A stretch of 64,000 nucleotides of DNA from Terana coerulea (lineage: Eukaryota; Basidiomycota; Agaricomycetes; Polyporales; Phanerochaetaceae), in contig JAKOGH010000700.1 in assembly GCA_024811115.1 (NCBI GenBank), forward strand, positions 41,270 through 105,269. Direction: 5' to 3'. The position numbers and the translations under genes are program-made. Shown piece by piece: positions 23,500 to 34,629 of this stretch. How positions within the stretch are numbered: the stretch's first letter is position 1; each line of letters begins with the position of its first letter. Below the pieces are notes generated by a model that searched no databases, was not told where the DNA came from, and was given only the letters and a program-made list of their open reading frames with translations.

Positions 23500-24493
23500 T
23501 TACAAATCACGATACTTGCACAACATTTCCCACTCCTCTAGACCAAAGTATGCAGGCAAGTCATTCCAGATTGCAGTGCGTCCGTTCTCCACAGTTTTCT
23601 GGATTGAGGCCCGACACACCCGGCAAAACTTGTAATAGGTGCGTTGCTCGATAAATTGAAGAGGGTTGACAAAGGCGGATCGATTGAGCATGTCTATGAA
23701 CGATTCGTGCGTTTGAGTGCACCGAGGATTGTTCAGGGGACAGCCAGTCAACTTGATGTCGGAGAAAACGGAATCGCGAGCGCGCTGCTCGAGAGCCTTC
23801 TTGCCTTGCCATAGATGACGAGCAGTCTCGGGAGACAGCGCTACCTCTTCAGAGCCAATGGGGCCGTTCCGCCGGCATCGGCGTGTGGGTACATGACACA
23901 GAGAAGGAGAAGGCAGACAGGCAGCATAAACGGGGCACAGGCGTCGCCAGCGTTGGCGAAGGTGACGATGTTCGCAAGAGTGCAAGATGGGTCTCGGAAC
24001 TCCGCGTATCCGTTGTTGCATATATAACCGCTAGCGAGGGAAAAGTCGAGAGGAAACCACTTTTCGAGAGAGGATAATGCAAGGCGCCTGAGTTGGTCGA
24101 TACCATACTTGCACGAGAACTTGAGAACTGAGGTTGCGGCAGCCAAATCCGTCTCCAAAAGATCTGATTCACTTCAGAGATAGTCAGTTCTATCTGTGCA
24201 GCGACCGTGCAATGGAAATATATGTACTGCCTGTTGCTGACGTTGTACAACCACTCCAAGAATTGTTGAACATCCAATGCAGCATCGCCTTGGAAAGCCA
24301 ACAGAGGAAGACCGTCGTACGTTGCTTCGGGAAATGTTGCGGGGAGGTCGAAAAAGTCTTTAAAGAATGCAGATTGCATCTTCAAACGACCAGGATGTAT
24401 CCGAAAGACGGCCTGCTCGGCTTGAAGGACCACAGTACTGTCGTTGAACCGTAGATCAGAGCATTGAACAAGGTTCTCCGAAGGGGTGGACAT
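23500..24493 (-). CDS. BTB/POZ domain protein
   Basis: This is a typical basidiomycete BTB protein. The BTB fold starts LVQCSDLRFNDSTVVLQAEQ and continues VFRIHPGRLKMQSAFFKDFF, LPLLAFQGDAALDVQQFLEW, LYNVSN. After an intron near 24160-24240 comes SVLKFSCKYGIDQLRRLALS (the BACK-like helix), then the C-terminal part SPETARHLWQGKKALEQRAR and a Cys-rich end (FCRVCRASIQKTVENGRTAI) with a stop at 23500. BTB proteins commonly act as adaptors for cullin-3 or in transcription; no specific role can be assigned. A frame break lies at the G run 23860-23863. One more base joins GGTAP to IGSEEVALSPET. The exact splice after LYNVSN is unclear. The frame is open upstream to 24718, so an earlier start is possible. 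Confidence 0.82.
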
Positions 24494-25115
24494 AGGTGGA
24501 CATGCCGGTATGTCCGAAGCGACAAAGGGTTCTTCGAAAACGGGGTGTGTACCAGCGCGAGAGAGCGGTCGAAAACTGAAGCTGTCGTCCAAGTCTAGTG
24601 CAAGATCGGGGTCTGCGGCTGAGAAACAGATAGTCGCCAACGGCAGAGCAAGAGATGAGTCAGAGTGCGGAAAGAAAGACCAGAAGACCAGAAACTGAGG
24701 AGGTGTGCCAGGTAGCACGCACGTTCGACGTCGTGGTGCGGTGGAAAACAGGACTGCGTTCGCCGTTGAGTCCGGCCGTTACATAACGCCTGCATAAAAC
24801 ACGAAAATAAACAGTAAATACAGAGCGCCGCTGCATGCGGGCGGCGCGGGCGTACCAGGCGCCACTAGAGTAGGTGCAGCGGCCGGCGAACACGACGCAG
24901 AGGGTCAAGTTATCGCAAGGTCGTCGTGACTCGTGAGTAGAAGTTCCAATTTAACAGTCGCCTCAGTGCAGTGCATGAGAGCTATGCAGCAGCCCACTTT
25001 GATTTAGACACACTCGACGATGTACAAAGAGAAGGGCATAAAAGTCATATCAATATTGAGCTGTCTACAAATACATAAACTCGGGCTCCGTCCAAAAAGA
25101 AAAGGAAATAAGCAA
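24494..25115. other. Upstream region of the BTB gene
   Basis: About 620 bp. The minus-strand frame of the BTB gene stays open to 24718 and could hold an N-terminal extension. Nothing else is recognised up to the start of repeat A copy 2. Confidence 0.4.
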
Positions 25116-26060
25116 ATTAAGGCGTGTGTTGGTTTCCCCTGCAAGCTTACAGCTCCGGGTACTTATCCCGAGGACCACGTAAAGGTCCACGCCAGGACGA
25201 GCATCAGAACGATGCCCGCCCTCCCTCGGGACGTACCTTTAAGTTATACCACAACCCGGTGAGAGTCGAAAGACGGCGTAAGCGCAATGCACAGCGAGGT
25301 AGCTCGCCCCATGAAGGTGCAGGGGTCAAGTCGCTGCTCGCCCGGGAAACGTATGGCCATAGACCGCCATACTCGACTGAGGCCAGTCACCAGCCCAAGT
25401 ATGGTTTCGCACGCCCGGACGACGAGGGGTTGTTACAGCCTGCACCTGTGCCATGGAGCTACACATACCTGCCATACATCGCAGCCGTCAGGAAGGAGGG
25501 GGGAGGGAGCCGAATTGTCGAAGGAGCCTCGGGTGCACGGACTGGTGGGAGGACGCGGGCAAAGGAGGTCCATGGACACGCTCGCCGCCGTCAAGCCGAC
25601 CGCCTACGGTGGGTACACAAGGTCACGGAGGTTTCGGGGCACCGAGGCCCCTGGCGCATCCGTGCCACCACTGGCACTTGTGTTGTGTTGGTGGACCCAT
25701 GAACGTAGACGACGGGAGAGGTGACGAGGTGCTACCCGCAGAGACACAGAGCCGGAAAGTCCACCCGCCGCACACCTGGGGAGGCTTGGGGAAGGGAAGA
25801 AGAGAAGAAAGGAAGGAAGGCTGGTGAGGAGAGAGAGAGAGAGGTGGGCTGGGTATTTATATGTTTTTGCGGCTGGCAGTCCGTTTACTGACAATCAACG
25901 GGGTCACGCCGACGACCAAACCATCCTAAATACCTGCCTAATTCGGCTGTCGCACTGATCCCGCCCCGCTCGGGTGAGCGCTCGCAGCTTGCCTCGCGTC
26001 GGAGCGCTGAGCTCAGCCGGTGACTGCTTCCCAGCTGCCATGCTTGCTACTGTAGCTTTA
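25116..26060 (+). repeat. Repeat family A, copy 2
   Basis: This is nearly identical to 49984-50870 and clearly related to 22130-22790 and 60229-61060. All copies are in the same orientation. It begins after aaattaaggcgtg and holds the sequence ttatcccgaggaccacgtaa. A TATA-like tatttatatg sits about 70 bp before caatcaacggggtcacg. The TATA position and the shared direction could fit a promoter or long-terminal-repeat function, but clear TG...CA ends and target duplications were not found. ORFs within it survive only because copies 2 and 3 are so similar. Confidence 0.75.
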
Positions 26061-26600
26061 GACATCTAGACAGCCTCACGCATTCGACCGCTGTATTACC
26101 TCTCAAATTGTTGCTGCCTTGACTGCCAGATTCTGTCCGGGAGTCGCACGAACATGGTGGGTTTCTCAGTCGTTAGTGTGGGCGCGTCGACCAAGCTCCA
26201 CATGGTGTTGAAGGTTCAAACCCGAGCAAGCATATATTGTCTACCGCGCATAAGTAATTGAGTGTTTGCGAGGTGCCGCCGAGGACCTTGTTCCACCGAC
26301 GCCTGGTGTTGGCCTACTGGAAGGATACAACGGGCCGGAATGAGTCGGCGTAAGATGTGGTGCGAGGTCAGTCCGCCGTGCGGTATCAATGATTTCTCTG
26401 CTTATTGACCAGTTCATTCTCTCATAGACCGAACAGCAGATAGCACAGATCTTCGAAGGCCAGAAGACCAAGAACGGCATGCTGATAGAGAACATTGAGT
26501 TATACATGGACATGCTCATTGACATCAAGCGCGAGATGAACTGCGTTATCACAGTTCGTGCATACCTCCCGTATCTCATCTATATTCGCGTTTATATATC
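26061..26600 (+). pseudogene. Repeated gene-like unit B, copy 1
   Basis: This is joined to repeat A copy 2 and shared with 50990-52140. It includes gtccgggagtcgcacgaacatggtggg, a shared block of about 250 bp and an exon-like segment at about 26431-26552 reading IAQIFEGQKTKNGMLIENIE and then YMDMLIDIKREMNCVIT, bounded by a tag acceptor and an acag/gttcg end. The function is unknown. The corresponding exon in copy 2 has an in-frame stop, so this looks like a decaying gene family. Confidence 0.45.
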
Positions 26601-27419
26601 ATTAAGAATGTTGGTAACCGTTTGCCAGGGCGAAGGGTCGACTACGTAGCAGACTTTCTTAACTTCGGGACTGGAGTGGGGACGGATTGGTGGAGGAGGT
26701 ATGGGCGGCGCGGAAGTCGTACTGGTAGGATGGAAGGCGTAATCGTGGAGGATGAAGAGCAGCTGCGGCGAGGAGCACAACAAGTTTGGCGAGAAGTCGT
26801 GGCGGTTGTGGTGGAAGGCTGGTAGCGCCGCGACCGCCGTCAGGGCTCAGATGACGACGATGACTACGATTGTGAGTCTCAGCCTTGACCTGACTGACTA
26901 TAAGCGTGCCTGACGATGCCAATCCGTTAGCATGCCTCGTCGCTCTGTCACCACCGCCTTCACCTCCACAAAACCGGGCGACCACCGAGGCCTGAGGTTT
27001 GCACCTCTATCAATCTGCAGGGCGAGCAATACGAATACCGTGGGTAGGTATGGTCACGGGTCCGATGCTAGCGGCGGCGGGTCTTGGTCTGGCGAGGGTT
27101 TCGGAGAGTGCCTCAAGGTATGCAGCTGGGTACTTTATAGTCCCTTGCCGTATTGACTGGGTGCTGCAGTGCGGATTACCCGGCCACAGGGGCGGTGCCG
27201 CACTTCCACCTCATTGTTATGGAGGGTAACCTCTGTGCGTTCCATTCCACCCGTAGCTTATCGCGGCGGAGTTGGCGGCGCCGGCGCACCCAAAGAACAA
27301 TTCTCATCCGTGTGGACATATGGTATGATAGAATCATAGCGTTTTCCGACACCTTCAACTGACAGATCTTGTAGAGTCCTTGCCCGCGCTGTGGCGAAGA
27401 ATACCCCGCTAAGACGCAT
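26601..27419. other. Degenerate sequence between unit B and the zinc-finger pseudogene
   Basis: About 800 bp with short ORFs only. Parts (gaatcatagcgttttcc...cttgtagagtccttg near 27330-27380) also occur at 40320-40380 and belong to the zinc-finger duplication described next. Confidence 0.4.
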
Positions 27420-28818
27420 GACTTGCGGTGCCATGCCAGCACTCACGTCCGGCTCAGACTGTGAGTTTCGATCCGGCTTGTCTCCACTTCGCCACTTACC
27501 TGGTATGTCGTGTAGAAAAATGGCATTGTTCCTATACAGGCTGTGCTAGCGTGACTGCGCAGAAAAAGAATTTGAACCGCTACATTCGCAATCCCTAGTG
27601 AGTCACTTCTACACTCATACGCGACGTTAGGTCTTAAACGTGAAATGTAGTACATTCGAGACGATCCAATGCACGGTGATCTTGAAAGCCGGCGTCGGGC
27701 AGGTGACAACTTACGCCTGTCGCTATGCATACAAGGACGACTCGGATATGACGAGCCACAAGCAGACTATTCATGGCTGGCCCAAACTGGCGGAGAGGAC
27801 CAAGCGGCGGCCGAACCGCGTGACAGCTGCGATGAAGAACGTGGACTATGTTCCTTGCGACAAGAAAGGGAACTACAGCTGGCCTCCCGGATGCAGAGGC
27901 GCCACACTCACCAGTTGTCTGACGTGTTCCGGACAGTACAGCGCGTCGTACTGGTCGATGCAAGTCGACGGCATCATCCCCTGGAATGTCACCATCATCA
28001 CCCATGTCAATTGTGTCGTCGGCCTCGAGCTTGTCGCCTTTCACATCCGCGCCGTCTACGTCACATTTGCTATCCACCACTCCAGCTACCGCACCCCCGT
28101 CTCAGTTTACCCATGCGAGGGCATGTTCAAGTCTTCACCGTCGCCCCGGTCTCCACAACTCAAGCCCGTCGCCGCTCCACCTCGGGATGTATGGCGCCCA
28201 TGGGTGAGCTCTGCTCGCAGGCACCTATCAATACCCGGCCGCCACCAACCTCACGGCCACACCTCCAACCGTCCCTGGCTCAGTCCGAGCACGAGCATGC
28301 GCACGATCACCAGTTATCCACGGCACCACTTCCAGGTGTGTCGGCGCTGCTGCAGCTGGCTGCCTAGTGCGACCCCGCCGACGCTCGCCCCGCGGACGAG
28401 TTGGAACTCTGCGCATCTCATCCACTCTCCGTCTTGCATGCACTTGACTACTGGACAAGGGCCCTACACGTCGCGTGATAAAGGCGACTCTCGTTGGTCT
28501 CCCTACCCCAGATCAGGCCCGCGGCGATTTGGTCACGGCACATATCGAAATAAGCGATATGACCACGACGCGGACGCGGACGTCGTGCTCGCCTTCTCGC
28601 GCTTGGGCGTCTCGTGTAGTGTCTTGCCGCCACCAACAAAGGCGAGGCCGAGACAAGCTCCATACCTCACGGGGACATTCGCCCGCGACTCTCATGGGCA
28701 GGTCGCTGCGCCCAGTTCCGAACCCGTCTTCACACCGACTCCCTGTCACTTCCAGTACGGCCACCAAGTTGCCCTCGCTGCGTCCAAGGAAAACTGTCGT
28801 GGGGGTGTTGATGCATAG
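27420..28818 (+). pseudogene. C2H2 zinc-finger gene remnant, copy 1
   Basis: The finger exon at about 27518-27590 reads HCSYTGCASVTAQKKNLNRY. This keeps the Cys pair and spacing of a fungal C2H2 finger (C-x4-C-x12-H), but the first zinc His is Tyr. The next exon (27700-27800) reads YKDDSDMTSHKQTIHGWPK with RTKRRPN after it, like the terminal finger and basic tail of polypore C2H2 proteins; its second Cys is also Tyr. A 392-codon open frame runs 27640-28818, but it has no domain beyond this finger and its frame is not kept in copy 2. The gene is probably non-functional. Confidence 0.6.
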
Positions 28819-30120
28819 TTCTCGTCTTAGGTTGGTGTTCCCGACTCTATGACCGTACAGTATATTGTTTCTGCTTGGTTAATTAGCTTGGTGCGCTGTG
28901 TTGTGTCCATACAACACTTCCCCTCTGTCCGCCGCCTGTGTGTCATACCTCACTTCTGGTCCAGACCTCCTTACCTATATACGTTTCTCTAGTCCTTTCT
29001 CTCATCTAATAAACTGCACACTTTGTTGGATCCATAGTCATCGTATGGAGAAACAATATAAGTTGTATGGGGAGCGGGATAATTAGGTGCATGGGCATAT
29101 GGTACCTGTCTTTGTGGACGCTTTAACTTCTTATGCCGCCGCAAGGTCGTCGACGCGAAAGCAACTAAGTAAGACATACTTGTGTAGCCGTATGAGCGTG
29201 AGCCGTATCCACTCTCCTCTTATGCATACTCCTCGCATCGGCCGCGCGTCATGCGCCGAGTACCTCCCAGACATACCGAGAGTATCGAAGCTGACTGCGG
29301 GCTACAGCTCAAGTGTAGACTGAGGTAACAAGACAGACACATGGAACCAGCGGTGATGGTAGGACCAAGAGCGCGATATAACTTCGTCTCAGTAGCAAGG
29401 GGCTGCTGAGTCAGTCAAGTTGCTCCTTGACGTGGATTCGTTGGTACACTTGGAGTCGGTACACTTAGGGAGAGTGTATGTGGGAAGACTTGGCCAGCCT
29501 CGATGCAGGGCTGTCGCTGCCAAATCACCGACGCTCACTGCGACTGAGGTAAGAGTGCTGGGCCCATGTTTGAGAGAATAGTGAGCCGGAGGGTGATTCG
29601 AGGGATAGGCAATGGTGGTGGGTGGTGGAAAAGTCGGTGTGGCAAGAGCGCTTGGAAAACGCTCCCAATCGCCTCGCTAGGTCCCGCTAAAGGGATTTCT
29701 TCCTGCGCTCTTCCGCGACTACACATGGACCGTCAGACATCCACAGTTTGTCTCCGCGTTCAAACCTTTTCCCATCAATCGCTGTCTCCCAGCGTCTCCC
29801 GAGTACTGACAACGCCAATGCTTGCGGCAAGCTGATGCCAAGCCGACCACTGATACTCCTTAGCCGATCTACATACCACAGCATGTAGGTTCCCACTTCG
29901 CGAGAGTAAGATCGTCGACAAAAACTCCGTTATGTAAAAGTAGGATGGCAAAAGTACACCTCCAGTACACGTGTAATGTAGATACAAACAAGGAGAACGG
30001 GTGAATAGAGAAGGGAGACGGTACTATGTATATGAGAGTGAACGAGTGTTGGTGTAGGGTGTGTCTCTGTAGCGTAGTGAGCTAAATAGAATGCTAACAG
30101 TGATTACAAACACTCACAGT
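28819..30120. other. 1.3 kb without a supported gene
   Basis: The best ORF is minus strand 29687-29896 (GRRWETAIDGKRFERGDKLW and a basic end), which looks protein-like but has no recognised family and no splice context I trust. Nothing else is seen. Confidence 0.35.
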
Positions 30121-31055
30121 TTACCGAGAGTGCTGATGCTTCCAAACGTAGAAACTCCTAACGCGACCCGAAGAAGCACCAGGCGTGGGGCTTGAGGGAG
30201 GAGAGAAGGAGTAGTCACTGCCCTCAGGCTCAGAGGAGAATCCAGGGTCATCATCCTCTCCGATGCCTATGAGAGCTGGCTTCTTCCCATCGGAGGTGGA
30301 CATTTGGGGCATCGACTGCGGAGAAGGCGGGGGCATAGGGTGAGACTGTTCAACAGTCGAGTATTTCTTCCCAAACACCAATTCCACCAGGGAACGGCGC
30401 TGAGTGAGGTGTGGAAGAAGGATAAGTCTCTGGACATGGAACACAGACACAACACTCACCGCTGCGTCACGGCGTTGTTGAGGCGTAAACGGAGTAGAGG
30501 GGTTCGGAGGACGAGGAGCATCATCAAGACTGAAGGCTTTAAACTTGACTGAAAGCATATCCTCAACCTCGTTCTCTTTCTAAGTGTCGAACAGGTGATC
30601 AGTCTCTAGAAAGCAAGCGTCGAAGTGACGTTGTGTGGTGCACTCACCACTAAGTCATCCATCCCATCATGAACGGCCTTCGCCACAACCTCATGAGCTC
30701 CCACCATGTCCTCATCCTGTCCCTCACTGGGCTTCTGCTTCGCTCCGAGTCCCAGTGTTGACGCCGATAGCTGTACGGTGACAGGCAACCGGAGGTGAGG
30801 TCGCCGTATGCGCGACATGACAAACCGGGAGATGCGTCGCAGAAGGAAGTAGTACCCCCAGGCGATAGCGATTAGGATAAGGGCAACGGCAATCGCAGCT
30901 AAGCCAGCTACTGAATACACGATTTCGCGTTCAACGAGGACAACTTCCGGGAGTTCATCGCCACGGATCTGCTGAAACGAGGACGCGGTACTGAGATATA
31001 ATGGTCGGAGAACCCTACGGTAATACTTGAATGGGGCGTCCGGAGAGAACGGCAT
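30121..31055 (-). CDS. Single-pass membrane protein, unknown function
   Basis: Three exons join well. Exon 1 runs from MPFSPDAPFKYYRRVLRPLY at 31055 to DGMDDLV near 30650. Exon 2 carries KENEVEDMLSVKFKAFSLDD and then PRPPNPSTPFTPQQRRDAA. Exon 3 runs from RRSLVELVFGKKYSTVEQSH to the stop at 30121. Introns have gtgagt donors and cttag/ctcag acceptors. A transmembrane segment (YSVAGLAAIAVALILIAIAW) is followed by the basic LLRRISRFVMSRIRR, so the long C-terminal part is probably cytosolic. That part is Ser/Pro-rich with an acidic patch (GEDDDPGFSSEPEGSDYSFS). Its overall plan (short N-side, one membrane helix, basic stop-transfer, disordered tail) matches the gene at 18448-20227, though I see no sequence similarity. 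Confidence 0.6.
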
Positions 31056-31533
31056 CGAAGGTTAGAGCCGGTGTCGCGGGGGGAGGGGAGGGGGTTGAGG
31101 GTTGGTAGGGCTTTGTCGATGCCCATGTCCTGCTTTTATAGCTGCATTGCTAACGTCGGAGCCTCAATTTCTGAGCATCTCCTGACACACCTCTTCTCTT
31201 TCCGACACGTTCCACTTCGAGAGGCCGTACCTAAAAGTACACTGAGCCCTCCCGTTGGGTGGGCGAAGCCCTCCGCGAACAGTCCGTTTTCGCAATGTCT
31301 ATCCCAAAGCGGCCGTTTCGACGCCACTTAAGGAAGGTCAATGTTTTCCCTTTTGGACAACGATACGCCAGCGGGGCCCATCGTGAGCATCAGATCTAGG
31401 ACTGGGGATTACGCCCTGTAAGGTTCGTATCAGTATTCAGCTCATCGTTCGACTCGACCCGCTCACCTCGACCACACGCTGTAACCTCCATCCTCCGTCC
31501 TCCTCCCAACGCCGTCCTCGCTCTCCTTCTCAC
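31056..31533. other. Divergent promoter region
   Basis: About 480 bp lie between the membrane-protein gene (-) and the small gene at 31534 (+). A G-rich run (gcggggggaggggaggggg) lies at about 31076-31094. No gene is supported. Confidence 0.4.
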
Positions 31534-32084
31534 ATGGACGCCGCTGCCGCCGTTTTGAACCAGATTTCGGTAGAGTCCGCGCCGCGCCATATGCAGTTGC
31601 GCTGCACCTGAGGCGCGTCAGGGCTGCAGGTGGTTTTGACGGCACAGAGGTACGTTGCCTCGGATGTCGAAGCGTCCCTTCAGCTCACAGAGCACTGCTG
31701 AGGAATCCGACGTCATCGTAGACAATGAGACTGCACCATCGAAGGTCTCCGGAGCGGAACGTGATTTCGAGGTGCGTAACACTCAATTACAGGGGAGTTG
31801 GCATTCCTCTGACGCGGCATGTCGCATAGGCTCTGAGCCTTGCCACTGGTGAAGGATTGCCGCCACCCGCTGAAACCGTCGAGGTGAGTCGTGTCGATCC
31901 TACATCCAAGTCCCTTAAGCTCAACAGTCAATAGCCCCCTACGCCACCCTACCTAGAAGCGACCAAGCGACGCCAACGCAATCGTAAATGCAAGGCCGTC
32001 AGAGCTGTGCTGGAAAAGCCGACCCCTCAAGAGATTCGGCGGGTGGCGAAGAAATTGAACTCAGTCGTTGGTTTCGACCTGTGA
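31534..32084 (+). CDS. Small basic-tailed protein, unknown function
   Basis: Four exons are inferred, with introns of 40-60 nt and clean gt(a/g)cgt/gtgagt donors and cag/tag acceptors. The start MDAAAAVLNQISVES at 31534 leads to the segment AVALHLRRVRAAGGFDGTE, then STAEESDVIVDNETAPSKVS, then ALSLATGEGLPPPAETVE. The last exon is PPTPPYLEATKRRQRNRKCK, then EIRRVAKKLNSVVGFDL, with a stop at 32082. The first exon needs a one-base shift near 31575-31590 to connect to the second. The protein is about 150 residues with a basic C-terminal helix. I do not recognise the family. The consistent splice signals are the main evidence. Confidence 0.5.
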
Positions 32085-33158
32085 TTTTATACTCCTGTTG
32101 TCTGTATCTGCCCACTTCAAGCGAGGCCTTGTCGCGTTATAGTCTGAATACGATTGGTTAGTGACCTTCCACGGAGTTCAAGGCTCATATGTAGTGCTGG
32201 GCTCTTACCTCACGACATGCTTATACGGCCTAGGAAAGGCCACCGACATTGCCAGTGGATGCGGTACGCCGTGGGTACGCGGTATCACCGCGGAGACCAG
32301 GGCCGGCTACTGCCGTGTGGTGTAAGCGCCGATAGTTAGAGTCGGAGAAGCGCTCTAAGCAGCTCTAAGCACGAACTCGGCCTACGTCGTACGACCGTGT
32401 CTAGCTTGACTGCACGCTCCTCACTGGTTGGGTTTTCTCCGCTCTGCTGATCAACTTGCCAACACAGCTCACCGGCGTGCTGACCTATGGCCTCTCTAGT
32501 TGTCCAGCTAATGGATAGTCTGGATTTCTGGTACGACGACGGAAGCGCAGTGGATCCGGATGGTACGCACAGTATGTTAGCTCGTTGATACAATACCTAC
32601 TGATTCTATCACTTTAAGGGTTGTGAGAAGGCGAAGTCAAGAATACTTTTCAGTCATGTCTTTGCACAACCAATACAGCGGGTTATTTCCTCTATGATTT
32701 ACAGCTTTCCGATTACGACATGGACCTGGTGCATAGATGGGTAGGCGTTCTGCCACGGTATCAAATCATCGTTACTCTGGTTCGATGCGCTGTGACATAG
32801 AAAACGCATAGCGATCATCTTATAATAATTGGCGAACGCAGACAATAGCACATGCTCTGACATAGGACATTTCTTCGATCTGAGGATGCGCGCAATCTTC
32901 AGGGAATTCAGGACAGCGATTCACTGCGGCCATAATATTATCCAATGAGTGGGATTGCACTATAATACACTAACGTACATGGTGTCGAGGCGGATACATC
33001 AGCATGGTATTTCACTAGTGAGATATCCCATCGTCCACAGCTCTTATGTACTCGTATGCGTTTGTTTCCATTGGCACCTGCGTCGTGAAGTTGAGTTCGG
33101 CATCGCCAGTTGAGCCTATTTCGTCCTCTCGATGCAGTCTTCGACGTTCATTCCACCT
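32085..33158. other. 1.1 kb without a supported gene
   Basis: The region is comparatively AT-rich. Only short, unrelated ORFs are present, and nothing recognisable was found. Confidence 0.45.
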
Positions 33159-34472
33159 CTATAGGTACGGTGCACACCTCGGACCAAACTCGCCAAGACT
33201 CGCCAGCAGTCCGTTCGGTAGGTTGTCCTTGCGCTGCTCCCAAGGCTTCATGTCCACATGCTTCTGTAAGGCCAAGCAGGCCAGGACCAAACCAAAGCCG
33301 TACGTATCCGCGAGCAGCGGGTCGAGACATTCGCCTCGCAGGACCTCGGGCGCGCTGAATGGTCTTGTGCCCGGATGAATCTGCTCAATGCGGCGACCGC
33401 CATGGGTAGGCTGGAGATTATACGCGTAGGGCGGAGGCGGTGCGAAGGGAACGCTTGGTGAACGAACGCCAAAACGGGAGTTCACGGGGGCGCGGGGTAA
33501 TGGCGCAGGGGAGGACGCGTGTGGAGGCTCAGCGAGGTCGTCCTCCGGTGAGGCGAACACAGAGTCTGCGGCCACGGACCGACCAAAGTCAAGTAGCTTC
33601 ATTGTGTCGCTGGACCAGGTGACTTGAATGTTCAGGAGAGAGAGATCGCCGTGACTAAGTCCGAACGCGTGTAGATGTGTGAGACCATCGAGGAGTTGGT
33701 CATGAAAGTCTATCTTCTTCGCGCGAGTGAGAGGAGTCTTCGAGTCCGGAGCGTAAGAATCTTTGATGACGTCCCAGAATGTCCGGCCGTCGATGAACTC
33801 CAGCACCATTCCTCCGCTCTCGAGGGCACCGAGGAAAGCGCAGACATTTCGGTGACGGCTCACGGTTGTATACACCCTCAGCTCGGCAAGAAACTGCACC
33901 GTCACATCTCTCTCGTTGCTCTGCATCTCGCCATTGATTTCCATCTGCACGACGTTGGGCTTCTTCACCACGCACTTGAACAGCTCGGACGCACTACCCG
34001 TTGCAAAGGGCGGGAGGTTCTGCGTAGAGTTTGGGGGAGCAGAGTATGAAGTCGGTGTGGGGAAGGAGAAGATCAACGATGGATGTGTCGGCGGTTGGTA
34101 GATGCTTGTAACAGCTGTGGACGCATGGGGAGTGCGGGAAGTGCTCTGGTACGACCTTGAAGAGCGGTACGGATGCGCCGACCTATACGCTTGCGTCCCA
34201 AGATGCTCTCGATCCATCGGTGGCGGCCTCGAGTCGCCCGACAACCCGCCACTCGTGCTATCGCCGTAGCCATGCTCCTGAGGACCAGAACTATACCCAC
34301 TGCCATGACTTACAATGAATGGAAATCGACAGCATACAGGGAGACTGATGGACCATTTCCAGTCTGTAGCGCACACGCAGTACGACACATGAGATGAAAA
34401 CGTGCGGATAAAGAGCAGGCGTCTAGAATAATGAGAGGCAAAAAAACACAGAAGAACATTAGGAAGAGCCAA
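33159..34472 (-). CDS. Protein-kinase-like protein
   Basis: The kinase fold is visible in the second half of the frame: RDVTVQFLAELRVYTTVSRH, NVCAFLGALESGGMVLEFID, a catalytic loop LSHGDLSLLNIQV (HGD instead of HRD, with the catalytic Asp and the Asn kept), MKLLDFGRS (DFG), GTRPFSAPEVLRG (an APE-like motif) and ADTYGFGLVLACLAL. The region after DFG has a long Ser/Pro insert of about 60 residues before the activation-loop end. The N-terminal part is Ser/Tyr/Pro-rich and probably disordered. The C-terminal lobe ends soon after KDNLPNGLLASLGEFG with a stop at 33159, which is short for a kinase, so an unrecognised 3' exon is possible. The start is uncertain: the residues before about 34330 (MALPNVLLCFFASHYS...) may be intron or UTR, and an internal Met (MDREHLGTQ) is another candidate. 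Confidence 0.8.
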   Translation of the reverse strand: MALPNVLLCFFASHYSRRLLFIRTFSSHVSYCVCATDWKWSISLPVCCRFPFIVSHGSGYSSGPQEHGYGDSTSGGLSGDSRPPPMDREHLGTQAYRSAHPYRSSRSYQSTSRTPHASTAVTSIYQPPTHPSLIFSFPTPTSYSAPPNSTQNLPPFATGSASELFKCVVKKPNVVQMEINGEMQSNERDVTVQFLAELRVYTTVSRHRNVCAFLGALESGGMVLEFIDGRTFWDVIKDSYAPDSKTPLTRAKKIDFHDQLLDGLTHLHAFGLSHGDLSLLNIQVTWSSDTMKLLDFGRSVAADSVFASPEDDLAEPPHASSPAPLPRAPVNSRFGVRSPSVPFAPPPPYAYNLQPTHGGRRIEQIHPGTRPFSAPEVLRGECLDPLLADTYGFGLVLACLALQKHVDMKPWEQRKDNLPNGLLASLGEFGPRCAPYL

Positions 34473-34629
34473 AAGCGGAACGACGATAGCAAGATGTTTG
34501 AAAGCGGAGACGAGAGCGAAGCAGAACGCAAGCCGATATCTGGTGGCGAGGAGATGCTCAGCGAGAGTCCCACGAGATAGCTTAGTGACTCACGGAAATG
34601 ATCCCCAATAATGCGTTGGTCGAGCTACG
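34473..34629. other. Upstream region of the kinase gene
   Basis: A short spacer before the left edge of the large duplication. It probably includes a 5' exon or UTR of the kinase gene. Confidence 0.4.

Noticed and set aside
25124..25702. 192-codon ORF inside repeat A (also at 49991)
   Set aside because: It is kept only because copies 2 and 3 are near-identical in DNA. The frame is lost in copies 1 and 4, and the composition is not protein-like.
25116..26060. Repeat A as a definite LTR
   Set aside because: The TATA position fits, but no convincing TG...CA ends, target duplications, primer-binding site or reverse transcriptase were found nearby.
27640..28818. 392-codon ORF as a complete gene
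   Set aside because: Only a degenerate zinc finger is recognisable, and the frame is not preserved in the second copy at 40.6 kb.
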